Assembly: GCF_025905425.1 (NCBI RefSeq)
Contig: NZ_CP109603.1
Coordinates: forward strand, 2,206,001-2,270,000
Reading direction: 5' to 3'
DNA: 64,000 bases
DNA from: Pseudomonas putida
Lineage (GTDB): Bacteria; Pseudomonadota; Gammaproteobacteria; Pseudomonadales; Pseudomonadaceae
In this document: positions 9,126-17,321 of the stretch, piece by piece
How positions within the stretch are numbered: position 1 is the stretch's first letter
Layout: every line of letters starts with the position of its first letter
Notes under the pieces: model-generated
What the model saw: only the letters and a program-made list of their open reading frames with translations
Told to the model about the DNA's origin: nothing
The model's database searches: none
Translations under genes and position numbers: made by a program

Positions 9126-9665
9126 TCAGGCGGTTTGCGCCAGGTCCCGCTCACCGCAGGGCTTTAGCCAGGTGTCTACCGTGTCGGCCAGCACATCAAT
9201 GGCCTGGGTGGCATCCAGTGGCAGGGTCCGCGGCTCGCCATGCGGTGCTTCGAGGGCGGCGAACTGGCTGTCGATGAGGCTCGCCGGCATGAAGTGGCCG
9301 GGGCGGGCCAATACCCGTTTTTCGGCTTCGGCAGGGGTGAGCTCGAGAAACACGAACGCCAGGCCAGGCATGGACGCGCGCAATGTTTCGCGGTAGCGGC
9401 GCTTAAGTGCCGAGCAGGTCAGGATCGGGCGCTCGCCCGACTGCACTGTGGCCTGTAGCTCCTGGCCCAGACGCACCAGCCAGCCGGCACGGTCATCATC
9501 GTCCAGGGGGATGCCAGCGCTCATCTTGCGGATGTTTTCGGCAGGGTGGAAAGCGTCGCCTTCGATCAGGCGGCCGCCGCTTCTGGCAGCAATGGCAGCG
9601 CCGATGCAGCTTTTGCCGCAACCAGCCACGCCCATCACCACAATGGCGGACAGGGGAGAATTCAT
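9126..9665 (-). CDS. gnuK: Gluconate kinase
   Basis: 179 aa, the usual size of GntK-type kinases. P-loop GVAGCGKS at residues 12-19, then GDAFHPAENIRKMSAGIPLDDDDRAGW, CSALKRRYRETLR and FLELTPAEAEKRVLARPGHFMPASLIDSQ, all family hallmarks. It phosphorylates gluconate to 6-phosphogluconate for the Entner-Doudoroff pathway. AGGAGGTACTG precedes the ATG. It is divergent from the LacI-type repressor, with two operators in the shared promoter region, and lies upstream of the transporter gene. Confidence 0.95.
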   Translation of the reverse strand: MNSPLSAIVVMGVAGCGKSCIGAAIAARSGGRLIEGDAFHPAENIRKMSAGIPLDDDDRAGWLVRLGQELQATVQSGERPILTCSALKRRYRETLRASMPGLAFVFLELTPAEAEKRVLARPGHFMPASLIDSQFAALEAPHGEPRTLPLDATQAIDVLADTVDTWLKPCGERDLAQTA

Positions 9666-9683
9666 CAGTACCTCCTGCGGGTT

Positions 9684-9699
9684 GAGATAGCGCTGTCTC
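9684..9699. promoter_or_regulatory. GnuR operator in front of gluconate kinase
   Basis: GAGATAGCGCTGTCTC is a 16-bp near-palindrome with one mismatched pair, 19 bp upstream of the kinase start codon. It matches the sites at 9086 and 9813. Confidence 0.7.
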
Positions 9700-9812
9700 G
9701 TCGCTGACGATCAGGCACCTCCCCCGGTGTTATTGGTCTTGTCCTTACGCAGTATGGACGCTTGGCACAGTGCACGTGGAACCGCTACCAAAGATTACAT
9801 TGCCTGCGTCCT

Positions 9813-9828
9813 GAGACAGCGCTACCTT
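9813..9828. promoter_or_regulatory. GnuR operator in front of the repressor gene
   Basis: GAGACAGCGCTACCTT keeps the full left half and the AGCGCT core but has a degenerate right half. It lies 46 bp upstream of the chosen repressor start, consistent with autoregulation. Confidence 0.6.
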
Positions 9829-9873
9829 AGTGGCCGTCCCCCTCCCTTGGCAAGTAGTAAAATTACAACATTC

Positions 9874-10893
9874 ATGTCCCGTACAGGCTCCCGCACCACC
9901 GGTCGTCCCACCCTGGCTGAAGTCGCCAGGCTTTCCGGGGTTTCCCCGATCACCGCATCCCGCGCTTTGCGTGGCGTCAGCACGGTTGCCCCGGAGCTGG
10001 CCGAAAAGGTTGCCGCTGCGGCGGCGAGCCTGGGCTATGTCGCCAATCCGGCAGCCCGCGCATTGGCTTCGGCGCGCAGCCAGTCGGTTGTGGTGCTGAT
10101 CCCATCGTTGTCCAACCAATTGTTCATCGACACCCTTGAAGCCATTCACGAGGTGATGCGCCCGCGTGGGCTTGAGGTGTTGATCGGCAACTATCACTAC
10201 GATATTGCCGAAGAAGAAAACCTGATCCGTAACTACCTGGCCTACCAGCCTTGCGGCATGCTGCTGACCGGGTTCGAGCGCAGTGATGCGTCGCGGCAGA
10301 TGCTGGCGGCCAGTGGCGTGCCCTGCGTGCACATGATGGAGCTGGGCGGCGAGGCGGGTGCGTTGTCGGTGGGTTTCTCGCAGCAACAGGCCGGGCGAGC
10401 CGCGGCCAGGCACTTGATCGAGCGAGGGCGGCGGCGGTTGGCGTTCATTGCCGCGCAGCTTGACCCGCGCGTGATGCAGCGTGCCGAAGGCTTCCGCCAG
10501 GCACTGGCCGAGGCCGGACTGCACGCGACGGAGCTGGAAATCCTTGCGCCGGAGCCGTCTTCCATCGCGTTGGGCAGCGCGTTGTTCAGCCAGCTGATGC
10601 AACAAGCGCCGGATGTCGACGGTATCTTCTTCTGCAACGACGACCTGGCCCAGGGCGCGGTCTTGCAAGCACTGCGCCAAGGGGTAGAGGTGCCGCGCCA
10701 GGTGGCAATGGTGGGCTTCAATGATTTGCCCGCTTCGGCGCACATGGTCCCGCGGCTGACCTCCATTCGCACCCCAAGGGCTGCCGTTGGTCGGGGTGCC
10801 GCGCTGGCCCTGCTGGCCTTGCTCGACGGCAAGCGGGTCGCCAGCGAGCAGCAGGACCTCGGGTTCGAGCTGATGGTGCGTGAGAGTTCTTGA
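9874..10893 (+). CDS. gnuR: LacI-family gluconate repressor
   Basis: 339 aa from the ATG at 9874. The frame is open 49 codons further upstream, but that would run through the operator and add sequence not seen in LacI proteins. N-terminal LacI helix-turn-helix TLAEVARLSGVSPITASRALRG (about 13-34), then a hinge and a periplasmic-binding-protein-like sensor domain (VVLIPSLSNQLF, DGIFFCNDDLAQGAVLQAL, VAMVGFNDLPASAHMVPRLTSI). It represses the divergent kinase and transporter genes until an inducer such as gluconate or 6-phosphogluconate binds. The effector is inferred from the locus. Confidence 0.93.
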   Translation: MSRTGSRTTGRPTLAEVARLSGVSPITASRALRGVSTVAPELAEKVAAAAASLGYVANPAARALASARSQSVVVLIPSLSNQLFIDTLEAIHEVMRPRGLEVLIGNYHYDIAEEENLIRNYLAYQPCGMLLTGFERSDASRQMLAASGVPCVHMMELGGEAGALSVGFSQQQAGRAAARHLIERGRRRLAFIAAQLDPRVMQRAEGFRQALAEAGLHATELEILAPEPSSIALGSALFSQLMQQAPDVDGIFFCNDDLAQGAVLQALRQGVEVPRQVAMVGFNDLPASAHMVPRLTSIRTPRAAVGRGAALALLALLDGKRVASEQQDLGFELMVRESS

Positions 10894-11012
10894 CGCCCCG
10901 CGCGCGTATCCAAAGGCCTCGGGTACTCATTACAAGGTGATATCAATATGCTTGCACGGCGCTAAGGCCCATCTATGCTCAGGACACCCCGCGCATTGAG
11001 GAGCCCGGCGTC

Positions 11013-11736
11013 ATGTTCGATTTTCATCGCAAGTCTGATTTGATCGAGATTGAACGCAGCCATCACGCACTGGCCAGCGCGCAAGCGAAGCTGGCGGCGA
11101 TCAGCCGCTCCATGGCGATGATCGAGTTCGCGCCCGACGGCACCATCCTCGACGCCAATGAGCGTTTCTGCCAGGCCATGGGGTACAACGTCGAAGACTT
11201 ACGCGGCAAGCATCACCGATTGTTTTGCGACCCGGTCTATGCCAAGACGGCCGAATACCAGCAGCTTTGGCGGGAACTGGGGCAGGGCAAGGCCATCAGC
11301 GGCACCTTCGAGCGCATCGACAAGGCAGGCCGTGAGGTCTGGCTCGAAGCCAGCTATATGCCGGTACTGGATGCGCAGCGGCAAGTCACCAGCGTGATCA
11401 AGGTGGCGTCAGACATCAGCCAACGGGTTGTGCAGGAACACGAAAGCGAAAGCCTGCTCAAGGCCATCGGCCGCTCCATGGCGGTGATCGAGTTCACCCC
11501 TGCGGGCCGGGTCATCAAGGCCAACCAAAACTTTCTGGCCACCATGGGCTACCGCTTGGAAGAGGTGGTCGGGCGTCACCACGGGTTGTTTTGCCTGCCC
11601 CGCGAGCCTGACCCGTACCGGCCATGGTGTTGCCCTGGCCAACGAGGCTGGTACGGTGATCATGGAAATCCAGCAGGGCTCACGCCACGTAGTCGATGCG
11701 ATCAGCCAGATCAGTTCGACGCTGCAGTTGCACTGA
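11013..11736 (+). pseudogene. Broken PAS-domain chemoreceptor (internal deletion)
   Basis: The N-terminal ~195 residues (11013 to about 11605) encode two PAS domains of a soluble receptor like BdlA: AISRSMAMIEFAPDGTILDAN...GKHHRLFC and AIGRSMAVIEFTPAGRVIKAN...GRHHGLFCLPRE. After about 11610 the frame shifts by one and the sequence becomes a chemoreceptor signalling-domain tail (HGVALANEAGTVIMEIQ, then DAISQISSTL) ending at a TGA at 11734-11736. The central methyl-accepting hairpin is missing. The natural C terminus is also lost, because the remnant runs 26 bases into the tail of the opposing sensor kinase gene. The longer open frame to 12020 is out of frame with the family and antisense to the kinase. 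Confidence 0.8.
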
Positions 11737-13138
11737 GGGCGTCGCCCAGTTCGTGCAACAGGGTCTGCATGCTGGTCTGCAATTGCTGGCGTAGTTCAGC
11801 CGTTGGCAGCCCTTGGGCCTGGGCCTGCTCGATGGCTTCGCAGTCCTTGACCAGCGTGCGCACCTTGAGCATTTTCGCCCCGCCTTTGATGCGGTGGGCC
11901 AAGGCGCGCACCGCGTCGCCACCCGCGTCTGGCCCAAGTGCGCGCAATGCGGCCAGGTCTTCGCCGGCGCTTTTCGACAGTTGTTCGAGCAGGTGTCGGG
12001 TGAGTTGTTCATCGTCCTGAGTCAGGTGGCGCAATTCGCTCAGGTTGAATCCACTGCTACGGGCGGGTGAAGGCGGGGGGGCCGAGCTGGCTTGGGGCAG
12101 GTGGGTTTTGAGCGTCTGCAGGCCAATCGGCTTGAACAGGCATTCATCCATGCCACTGGCCAGGCAGCGCGCACGCTCCTCGGCCTGCGCGTTGGCGGTG
12201 ACGCCGAGAATCCGGCACGCGGCCAGTGCGCCTTCGCGTTCAAGGGTGCGAATTCGGTGAGTCAGTTCGTGGCCGTCCATGATCGGCATGCTGCAGTCGG
12301 TGATCACCAGGTCAAACCGGGCCGCCTGCCACCGCGCCAGCGCCGCTTCGCCGTTTTCAGCCAGGGTTACGCGATGCCCCAGTGTGTTCAGTTGCCGCTC
12401 CAGCAACAGCAGATTGGCCGGATAGTCGTCGACCACCAGAATGTTCAGCGGGCCGCTGCTGCTCTCCAGCACCGGGGCACGCTGCTCTGCAGGTGCCGGT
12501 GCGTGGCTTGCGGGTAGCTGCAGGCTGACTTGCACCTTGGTGCCCACGCCTTCGACACTGTGCAGGCTCAGCGTGCCTTGCATCAGTTCGGCCAACGTGC
12601 GGCTGATCACCAGCCCCAGGCCGGCGCCTTGGCGTGCCCGCGGGCCGTGGGCCTGGGCGAAGGCGTTGAACAGCCGGGCCTGGTCTTCGGGGCTGATACC
12701 AATGCCGCTGTCGCGCACGCACAGCTCGACCTGCAGGTCGCCGTTGCTGTCGGGCGGCGACAGGGTCAGGCTGGCATGCACTTCACCGCGCTCGGTGAAC
12801 TTGATGGCGTTGCTGATCAGGTTGGAGAGCACCTGCTTGAGTCGCAGGGGGTCTGCCAAGACCCAGGCAGGCGAGGCTGGCAGCGCGCTGTGCAGGTGCA
12901 GGCCTTTGATTCGCGCATTGCCTTCGAATACCCGCAGCGTGTTGCGCACCAGTTCGACCAGGTTGGTCGGTACCGGTTGCAAGGTCATGTGCCCGGACTC
13001 GATGCGCGAGATGTCGAGGATGTCGCCGATCAGCTCCAGCAAGCCGATGGCCGAATCGTGGGCAGTCTGCAGTGCCTGGGTATCGCAGCGGCCGGCGCGG
13101 CTGTCCTCCAGGGCCAATTCCAGCAGGCCGATCACCGC
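11711..13138 (-). pseudogene. 3' half of a BvgS-like hybrid sensor kinase split by the element
   Basis: About 475 codons starting inside HisKA (VIGLLELALEDSRAG continues the H-box region). Then HATPase (SNLISNAIKFTERGE, DSGIGIS, GAGLGLVISRTLAELM), a receiver domain (NILVVDDYPANLLLLE, phospho-acceptor Asp in LVITDCSMPIMDG) and a C-terminal Hpt domain (ALAHRIKGGAKML). The 5' half is at 25936-27782. Joining them at the shared GCA (13137-13139 / 25936-25938) gives codons ATG AAT GCG GTG ATC GGC in one frame and an inferred intact protein of about 1090 aa. A GTG at 13135 could start an isolated fragment, but it would lack the phospho-acceptor His. Confidence 0.93.
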
Positions 13139-13162
13139 AATGAGTAGATGGTTTTGTAGAAA
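13114..13162. other. attL: left attachment site of the integrated element
   Basis: Chromosomal kinase sequence (GGCCGATCACC) meets element sequence (ATGAGTAGATGG) at GCA 13137-13139. The inner arm carries GTAGAAA at 13156-13162, 18-25 bases from the crossover centre. This mirrors TTTCTAC at the same distance in attR. Confidence 0.8.
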
Positions 13163-13247
13163 GAATTTCGCAGAGAATTACGTCATTCCCGGTGCTTTGG
13201 CCAAGAGGTATGATTAGCTACGTGCGCCACTATATGGAAGAAGAGAA

Positions 13248-13673
13248 ATGGCATTCTGGAAGTTTGGAAATAAGAAAAGCAAAGAAAATGACGTCAAAAA
13301 AACAGCAATTGAAGCTGGGTCTTTTATAATCGACCTTCAATTAAAGGCTTCGGGCGGAACGCCCGGATTTGAAGAGTTATTCCATAGCCCATTCGTCAGA
13401 GGGTATTTCATCGGGGTTTTTTCCGGCGCAATGCAAGCCTTCAAAATCGAAGGCTATGGAGACGATGTGAAGACAATGGCATTTCTTGTTGGAGGCCATG
13501 TCGCACTTATAGGTGAAAAGCATGGACTATCCTTTGCCATGGATTCATTGAACTATCAAGGAAATAAGGACTATGACTTGGGCAACCGGCTGGGAGGACA
13601 AGAGCTGATTGGTTTCTTGAACCGAGAAATTACTGTCCCCAGACAGTTAATGGACTATATAAAAGGGAATTAA
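13248..13673 (+). CDS. Hypothetical protein near the left end of the element
   Basis: 141 aa, cytosolic by appearance, with a basic N terminus (MAFWKFGNKKSKENDVKKT) and a compact middle (EELFHSPFVRGYFIGVFSGAMQAF ... FLVGGHVALIGEKHGLSFAMD). GAAGAAGAGAA precedes the ATG. No family is recognised. It is the first gene inside the element, about 110 bp from attL, followed by a hairpin. Confidence 0.7.
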   Translation: MAFWKFGNKKSKENDVKKTAIEAGSFIIDLQLKASGGTPGFEELFHSPFVRGYFIGVFSGAMQAFKIEGYGDDVKTMAFLVGGHVALIGEKHGLSFAMDSLNYQGNKDYDLGNRLGGQELIGFLNREITVPRQLMDYIKGN

Positions 13674-13695
13674 TTGGAGCATTTCAAGTGTCAAA

Positions 13696-13715
13696 AAACC
13701 GCCTCGCGGCGGTTT
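13696..13715. terminator. Intrinsic terminator hairpin
   Basis: AAACCGCC TCGC GGCGGTTT, an 8-bp stem right after the 141-aa gene. The longer U-tract is on the minus strand (TTTTTTGA), so it may stop transcription from both directions. Confidence 0.7.
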
Positions 13716-13838
13716 AAGGCTTAGTTTAATAACAACAAAAAACACAAGCTACATTCAGGTTAGCATTTCAATTTCCAATAGCAAGCCGATTTATAAAAAT
13801 AAGTGATAGCATGTTATATATAACAAAAAATCACAGCA

Positions 13839-14375
13839 ATGATAAAAAACAAAAGCAACATCGCAGGCCTTACTTTAATTGAAACGTTGATTTGGTTCGC
13901 CATATTCGCAGCAGTAATAGCTGGCGTATTCGCCCTTTATTCAAACTCACGCAACGCAAGTAATGCGTCTACTGTAAACAAAGAACTATCCACTATCTTC
14001 TCTCAGACCGAACAGTTATTCGCAAGTGAGGATACCGCAGACTTAAATAGGGCGCTTGCTCTGAAAATGGGAGTTTTTCCTAAGAGTGTTAAGGTAAGCT
14101 CGGCGGGAGTCATTAGCAACGTCTTTGGCGGAACCATTAATATAACTGGGCAAACGCCAAGCGGCTTCACCGTAACCTATACAAACGTGCCAAGTGGGGA
14201 AGTATGCTCTAACATTGTTAGATCACAAAAAGCAGTTGGCTGGGATACTGTAAAAGGTAAAGCTGAAGCTACATTTGATGAAAAATATAGCATAACTCAA
14301 GTGGGAGCAGTCTGTGGTGATAATGGTGGAGCATCAACCAGTCTCGAGTTTGTTAGATTAGGCTCGAACACTTAA
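13839..14375 (+). CDS. Type IVb-like (PilS-type) prepilin
   Basis: 178 aa. Leader MIKNKSNIAG is followed by LTLIETLIWFAIFAAVIAGV: Gly at -1, Glu at +5, and a hydrophobic helix, the prepilin peptidase substrate pattern. The mature part resembles PilS-type major pilins of plasmid thin pili (helix NASTVNKELSTIFSQTEQLF, two Cys, one in SGEVCSNIV and one in GAVCGDNGG, which could form the D-region disulfide). No pilus ATPase, platform or peptidase gene is on the element, so assembly would depend on host or helper machinery. No Shine-Dalgarno is visible; a TATATA block lies about 25 bp upstream. A strong terminator follows. Confidence 0.8.
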   Translation: MIKNKSNIAGLTLIETLIWFAIFAAVIAGVFALYSNSRNASNASTVNKELSTIFSQTEQLFASEDTADLNRALALKMGVFPKSVKVSSAGVISNVFGGTINITGQTPSGFTVTYTNVPSGEVCSNIVRSQKAVGWDTVKGKAEATFDEKYSITQVGAVCGDNGGASTSLEFVRLGSNT

Positions 14376-14393
14376 TGCTCAGTGAACGCAAAT

Positions 14394-14416
14394 AAAGCCC
14401 TGGATTGGGCTTTTTT
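14394..14416 (+). terminator. Intrinsic terminator after the pilin gene
   Basis: AAAGCCC TGGATT GGGCTTT followed by a T-run; canonical. Confidence 0.85.
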
Positions 14417-14558
14417 GTTGTCTGGCATTTGTCTCGCGTAATGGGAAGAGAGTTAGTCGATACCCTCTGCTCCCTGTCATGCCCCGGAATTCAAATGTTC
14501 GTGATGACGCTGATTCAATATTGGTAATGATATAATAAAACAATAACACTTAATTAAA

Positions 14559-14864
14559 ATGAACAAGCACCCCCAAAAAAACGCCCCTATCATTGATACT
14601 TCATTACATGCAGGAATGAGTTTTGATGACTTATTTCCTGTTGCTAAGCCAGAAAAAGACAAGGCAATGATGGAACATGAAGCATTTCATACAAATAATA
14701 AACCTAACGCTGATGAAGTGCAGTGGCAATCTAAGGCGAAGGCATCAACCAATATTGCAAATTCGGACGCTTTTGACGCACTGATGAAGGCAGCAGACAT
14801 TGAGTCGGACCTGCTATCGAATAAGGCAAAGTCCAAGAATAGAAATAATTCATACAAACGCTGA
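14559..14864 (+). CDS. Small hydrophilic hypothetical protein
   Basis: 101 aa, charged and probably largely disordered (DDLFPVAKPEKDKAMMEHEAF ... SDAFDALMKAADIESDLLSNKAKSK). It has no signal peptide or membrane segment. TATAAT lies about 28 bp upstream of the ATG in an AT-only leader with no clear Shine-Dalgarno. Transcription probably ends at hairpins near 14919-14937 or 14991-15022. Not recognised. Confidence 0.55.
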   Translation: MNKHPQKNAPIIDTSLHAGMSFDDLFPVAKPEKDKAMMEHEAFHTNNKPNADEVQWQSKAKASTNIANSDAFDALMKAADIESDLLSNKAKSKNRNNSYKR

Positions 14865-14990
14865 AAGATTGTTGGGCCATGGCCGCTCAGCCGCTCACCT
14901 GCCTAACCTCCCAAGCAAAGCCGCCGTGAAAGCGGCTATTATCATAAGACTAAAGTAGCATAGCTCCATACGCTATATGAATTTTATTTG

Positions 14991-15022
14991 CGCCGTGTTG
15001 ATAAAACAGCTACGGCGTTTTT
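14991..15022 (+). terminator. Candidate terminator
   Basis: CGCCGT (14991-14996) pairs with ACGGCG (15012-15017), followed by TTTTT. A weaker hairpin AGCCGC/GCGGCT lies at 14919-14937. Both are in the 335-bp spacer between the 101-aa gene and the next gene; the rest of that spacer holds the origin-like repeat at 15074. Confidence 0.55.
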
Positions 15023-15073
15023 GCGGAAATTAGAGGATTGATGAGCACGTTCCTTGCCCAGACACTCCCCCTG

Positions 15074-15103
15074 CTGGGCTATTATCCCTGATATAGTAAA
15101 AGT
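15074..15103. repeat. 30-bp direct repeat, copy 1 (origin-like)
   Basis: Starts CTGGGCTATTATCCCTG and ends ATATAGTAAAAGT. It is identical over 30 bp to 15567-15596, and a CTCCCC motif lies just upstream of both. Confidence 0.85.
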
Positions 15104-15199
15104 CCGGTATTTTACTGCCACGTCATTCTCCCTGTCATTGTAAAATTGACAGCTCCCCAGGTCACGTATAGTATTTTGGCGAAAATGGAGTGCAGTGCA

Positions 15200-15517
15200 A
15201 TGGATAGAGCAAGCGATTACGAAAGTGCGGTAATTCAGGTAAATAGCTCCATCCGTGAGTTAGAAAGAGTAATCCTCACCGACCGAATTGAAGGGGTTAA
15301 GATTTTAGAGTTTTTTCTTTCTTTCAATCCTTCAATATTTAACCAAGATGATTTGAGCATCAAAATAGATGCGTGGCGACTGTTGAATGGGCATTGTAAG
15401 GTTCATGCACACCTGATTATCGAGCAAAGCATAACCTTTGATATTCCCATCTGGAAAACCTACAGGGAAAAAATTCAAAAGGTAATAGACCGTAGAAGGG
15501 AGATTTTTGGAGCTTAG
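15200..15517 (+). CDS. Hypothetical protein between the two origin-like repeats
   Basis: 105 aa from the ATG at 15200 (GGAG nine bases upstream); an ATG at 15185 is an alternative. The sequence suggests an all-helical soluble protein (SSIRELERVILTDRIEGVKIL, KTYREKIQKVIDRRREIF). It lies exactly between the two copies of the 30-bp repeat next to rep, which suggests a role or insertion linked to replication, but no family is recognised. Confidence 0.55.
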   Translation: MDRASDYESAVIQVNSSIRELERVILTDRIEGVKILEFFLSFNPSIFNQDDLSIKIDAWRLLNGHCKVHAHLIIEQSITFDIPIWKTYREKIQKVIDRRREIFGA

Positions 15518-15566
15518 TCGAGAATATTGGATTAGGAGGGGAATATCCGTCCAGAAACCTCCCCTA

Positions 15567-15596
15567 CTGGGCTATTATCCCTGATATAGTAAAAGT
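15567..15596. repeat. 30-bp direct repeat, copy 2, next to the rep stop codon (candidate origin)
   Basis: Second copy, 17 bp beyond the 3' end of the rep gene. ColE2-type plasmids carry their minimal origin directly downstream of rep. Read on the rep strand it contains TATATCAGGGATAATAGCCC, which loosely resembles the ColE2 origin as I remember it. Function is inferred. Confidence 0.6.
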
Positions 15597-15613
15597 GCAA
15601 CTTTTGTCCGCGA

Positions 15614-16618
15614 CTAAATTTTGTCCGGCTTGCCAAGCTCATACCACTTTGTTCTTCCTATGCCTAATTTCTCCCAAGGTTTGGCCTTAGAAATAGTCTG
15701 GCGCTCTGTGTTAACTCCGTTTATCTTTCTGTAATAGTAGGTTCGTTTCGGTATCCCTTCTTCCTCCCAAGGTTTATCCCCTGTGTAAATCACGTTTCCT
15801 TTGCTTTTGGCTCTTGATTGCTTAGCTCGCTCGCTTTTCAGTTCGTTGAGCCTTTCAATTGAAAAGTGCTGAGTGATGAAGCGATACACGCTGTCGGCAA
15901 TGGTCCTAACCTCGTTCATGCCTAACGGGCACTCAAATGTGTTGAACATCATCGCTTGGTCAAGGATCTCGGCATGTAACTCGACCTGGTGGAACCTGTG
16001 CCAATTCGAATAGGCCCATAAGCGTAGCGTTTCGAACAAGGTGCAGTTTCTTCCAGATGCGAATCCGTCCTCTACGTTCTTCTTTTTCTTCGCCTCCCTC
16101 TGCTGCCTAACAAGGTCTTTATCTACAAACTCATTAAGATAATCTAAGTCATACGGCTCATCTTCAAAGGAGAAAACTTTATAGGCGGCTGAATTGAACG
16201 GGTTTTTTGTCAGTAATCCGTTATAGTTCATATCTGCGCCGATTCTCACAGCAAGCCCATGCTCAACATCCGAACAATATTTAATAGGCTTTAAAAGCCC
16301 TCTAACGTCTGTTTTAACAGATGTATTGAGGATGTAGGTTAGGTGAGAGCGGCCGTTGTCTAAGTTTCTGACTATCAAGTGCGGAGCTGGCAATCCTTTA
16401 TCCGACCAGTCCAGCACGCTCATTTCACTATCCAAATCAAATATCATGAAATATTTGTGAGTCAGCGAATTGGGTTGAAGGTAGATGGATTTTATAGCTG
16501 AACTTACTGTGCCAACTTGCTTTCCGAATAAGTAGTTGTTTGTATGGTAGGGCTTTTTAGGAAGTTTCGACCTGTATACTTCAAGCGTATTTTCGAGCGT
16601 TAATTGGCTGCAGTGCAT
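15614..16618 (-). CDS. Plasmid replication protein (RepA/primase-like, ColE2-type)
   Basis: 334 aa. The N-terminal half matches plasmid replicases of the primase-related Rep group (IYLQPNSLTHKYFMIFDLD, GLPAPHLIVRNLDNGRSHLTYIL, then an Asn/Pro-rich step TKNPFNSAAYKVF), followed by a PriCT-like region (GRNCTLFETLRLWAY). The C terminus is basic, for DNA binding (KPWEKLGIGRTKWYELGKPDKI, with an earlier similar KPWEEEGIPKRTYYYRKI). AGAGGAG precedes the ATG. It should start replication of the excised circle at a site next to the gene. The upstream leader carries hairpins and a possible antisense RNA. Confidence 0.8.
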   Translation of the reverse strand: MHCSQLTLENTLEVYRSKLPKKPYHTNNYLFGKQVGTVSSAIKSIYLQPNSLTHKYFMIFDLDSEMSVLDWSDKGLPAPHLIVRNLDNGRSHLTYILNTSVKTDVRGLLKPIKYCSDVEHGLAVRIGADMNYNGLLTKNPFNSAAYKVFSFEDEPYDLDYLNEFVDKDLVRQQREAKKKKNVEDGFASGRNCTLFETLRLWAYSNWHRFHQVELHAEILDQAMMFNTFECPLGMNEVRTIADSVYRFITQHFSIERLNELKSERAKQSRAKSKGNVIYTGDKPWEEEGIPKRTYYYRKINGVNTERQTISKAKPWEKLGIGRTKWYELGKPDKI

Positions 16619-16701
16619 TTTCTCCTCTATTATTTTTATTATCAGGAGAAAAATTCGAGACTGGCTCTTGCTACATCAACTTTAAATGGTATATTGAATA
16701 T

Positions 16702-16813
16702 ACAAAGTGTTGAGCGTAGAAATTGTTAAGGTTGGTCGCCCCGGAATTTCTACTCCTTTATAAGCAAGATAACATTTACCCCTTAAAGTGCAAATTTTAA
16801 GGGGTTTTGTTTT
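16702..16813 (+). ncRNA. Candidate antisense RNA opposite the rep leader
   Basis: On the plus strand, TTGCTA (16668) and TATATT (16690) form a plausible promoter. A stem TAGAAATT/AATTTCTA (16717-16724/16745-16752) encloses a loop with UUGG, a U-turn pattern common in antisense RNAs, and a terminator CCCCTTAAA/TTTAAGGGG (16779-16804) with a T-rich tail ends it. No coding gene on that strand would need this terminator. Such RNAs control Rep translation in ColE2-type plasmids; here it is inferred. Confidence 0.4.
16779..16813 (+). terminator. Intrinsic terminator on the plus strand between rep and the XRE gene
   Basis: Nine-bp stem CCCCTTAAA/TTTAAGGGG followed by TTTTGTTTT. The flanking genes are both on the minus strand, so the U-tract faces away from their transcripts. 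Confidence 0.7.
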
Positions 16814-16828
16814 ATGATTCAGATTGAA

Positions 16829-17158
16829 TTAGTCTGTTTTGGATGCAAGGGCTTTATCAACAGCGGCTTTGAGTTTTAAAAGTGCGCCTTTATCTGCTTT
16901 ACAAATAACGTTCAGTAGGTAAGCACGCATTTCTTCTTCGGTCGGTTCTGTCTTTGTCTCCACAAAGAAGTCACGAACCTGGACCTTCAAAACACGGGCG
17001 AATGTCTCAAGCGCATCAAGGCTTGGCGTCCGGTCGCCCGTCTCCAATCGACTGATGGTCTTCGGATCGAAGCCTGTCAGCTCGCCGAACTCGGCCTGTG
17101 TCAGACCTGCCTGCTTCCGGTAGTGACGTAGCGCCTTACCGATGTCTGTTCGTGCCAT
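16829..17158 (-). CDS. XRE-family transcriptional regulator
   Basis: 109 aa. N-terminal Cro/CI helix-turn-helix: IGKALRHYRKQAGLTQAEFGELTGFDPKTISRLETGDRTPSLDALETFARVL (given here as a span, residues 6-57) with the standard RLE-G-R-P turn. The C-terminal ~40 residues are helical and basic. It probably represses rep, the recombinase or cargo genes; no operator was identified with confidence. It is transcribed toward rep, which follows 210 bp downstream, and diverges from the lipoprotein gene. Confidence 0.85.
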   Translation of the reverse strand: MARTDIGKALRHYRKQAGLTQAEFGELTGFDPKTISRLETGDRTPSLDALETFARVLKVQVRDFFVETKTEPTEEEMRAYLLNVICKADKGALLKLKAAVDKALASKTD

Positions 17159-17321
17159 GAGAAATCCCTTGAAGAATCAATCACTTAACGACACGGGAGC
17201 GGCCTTTAAAACGCCCTCATAAGTCACCTTTTGATTTTGTACTTCTAATAATGTGACCTTTTAGGTAGAGTTTTTACGCCTGCCGATCAACGGCCGGCGT
17301 CTGGGACAGGAGAAAAGGCAG

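Noticed and set aside
11737..12020. Extension of the chemoreceptor frame to 12020
   Set aside because: Beyond about 11610 the translation is Ser/Arg/Ala-rich and antisense to the kinase receiver/Hpt region; the family sequence continues in another frame.
15074..15596. CRISPR-like repeat
   Set aside because: Only two copies, separated by a coding gene, and no cas genes anywhere in the window.
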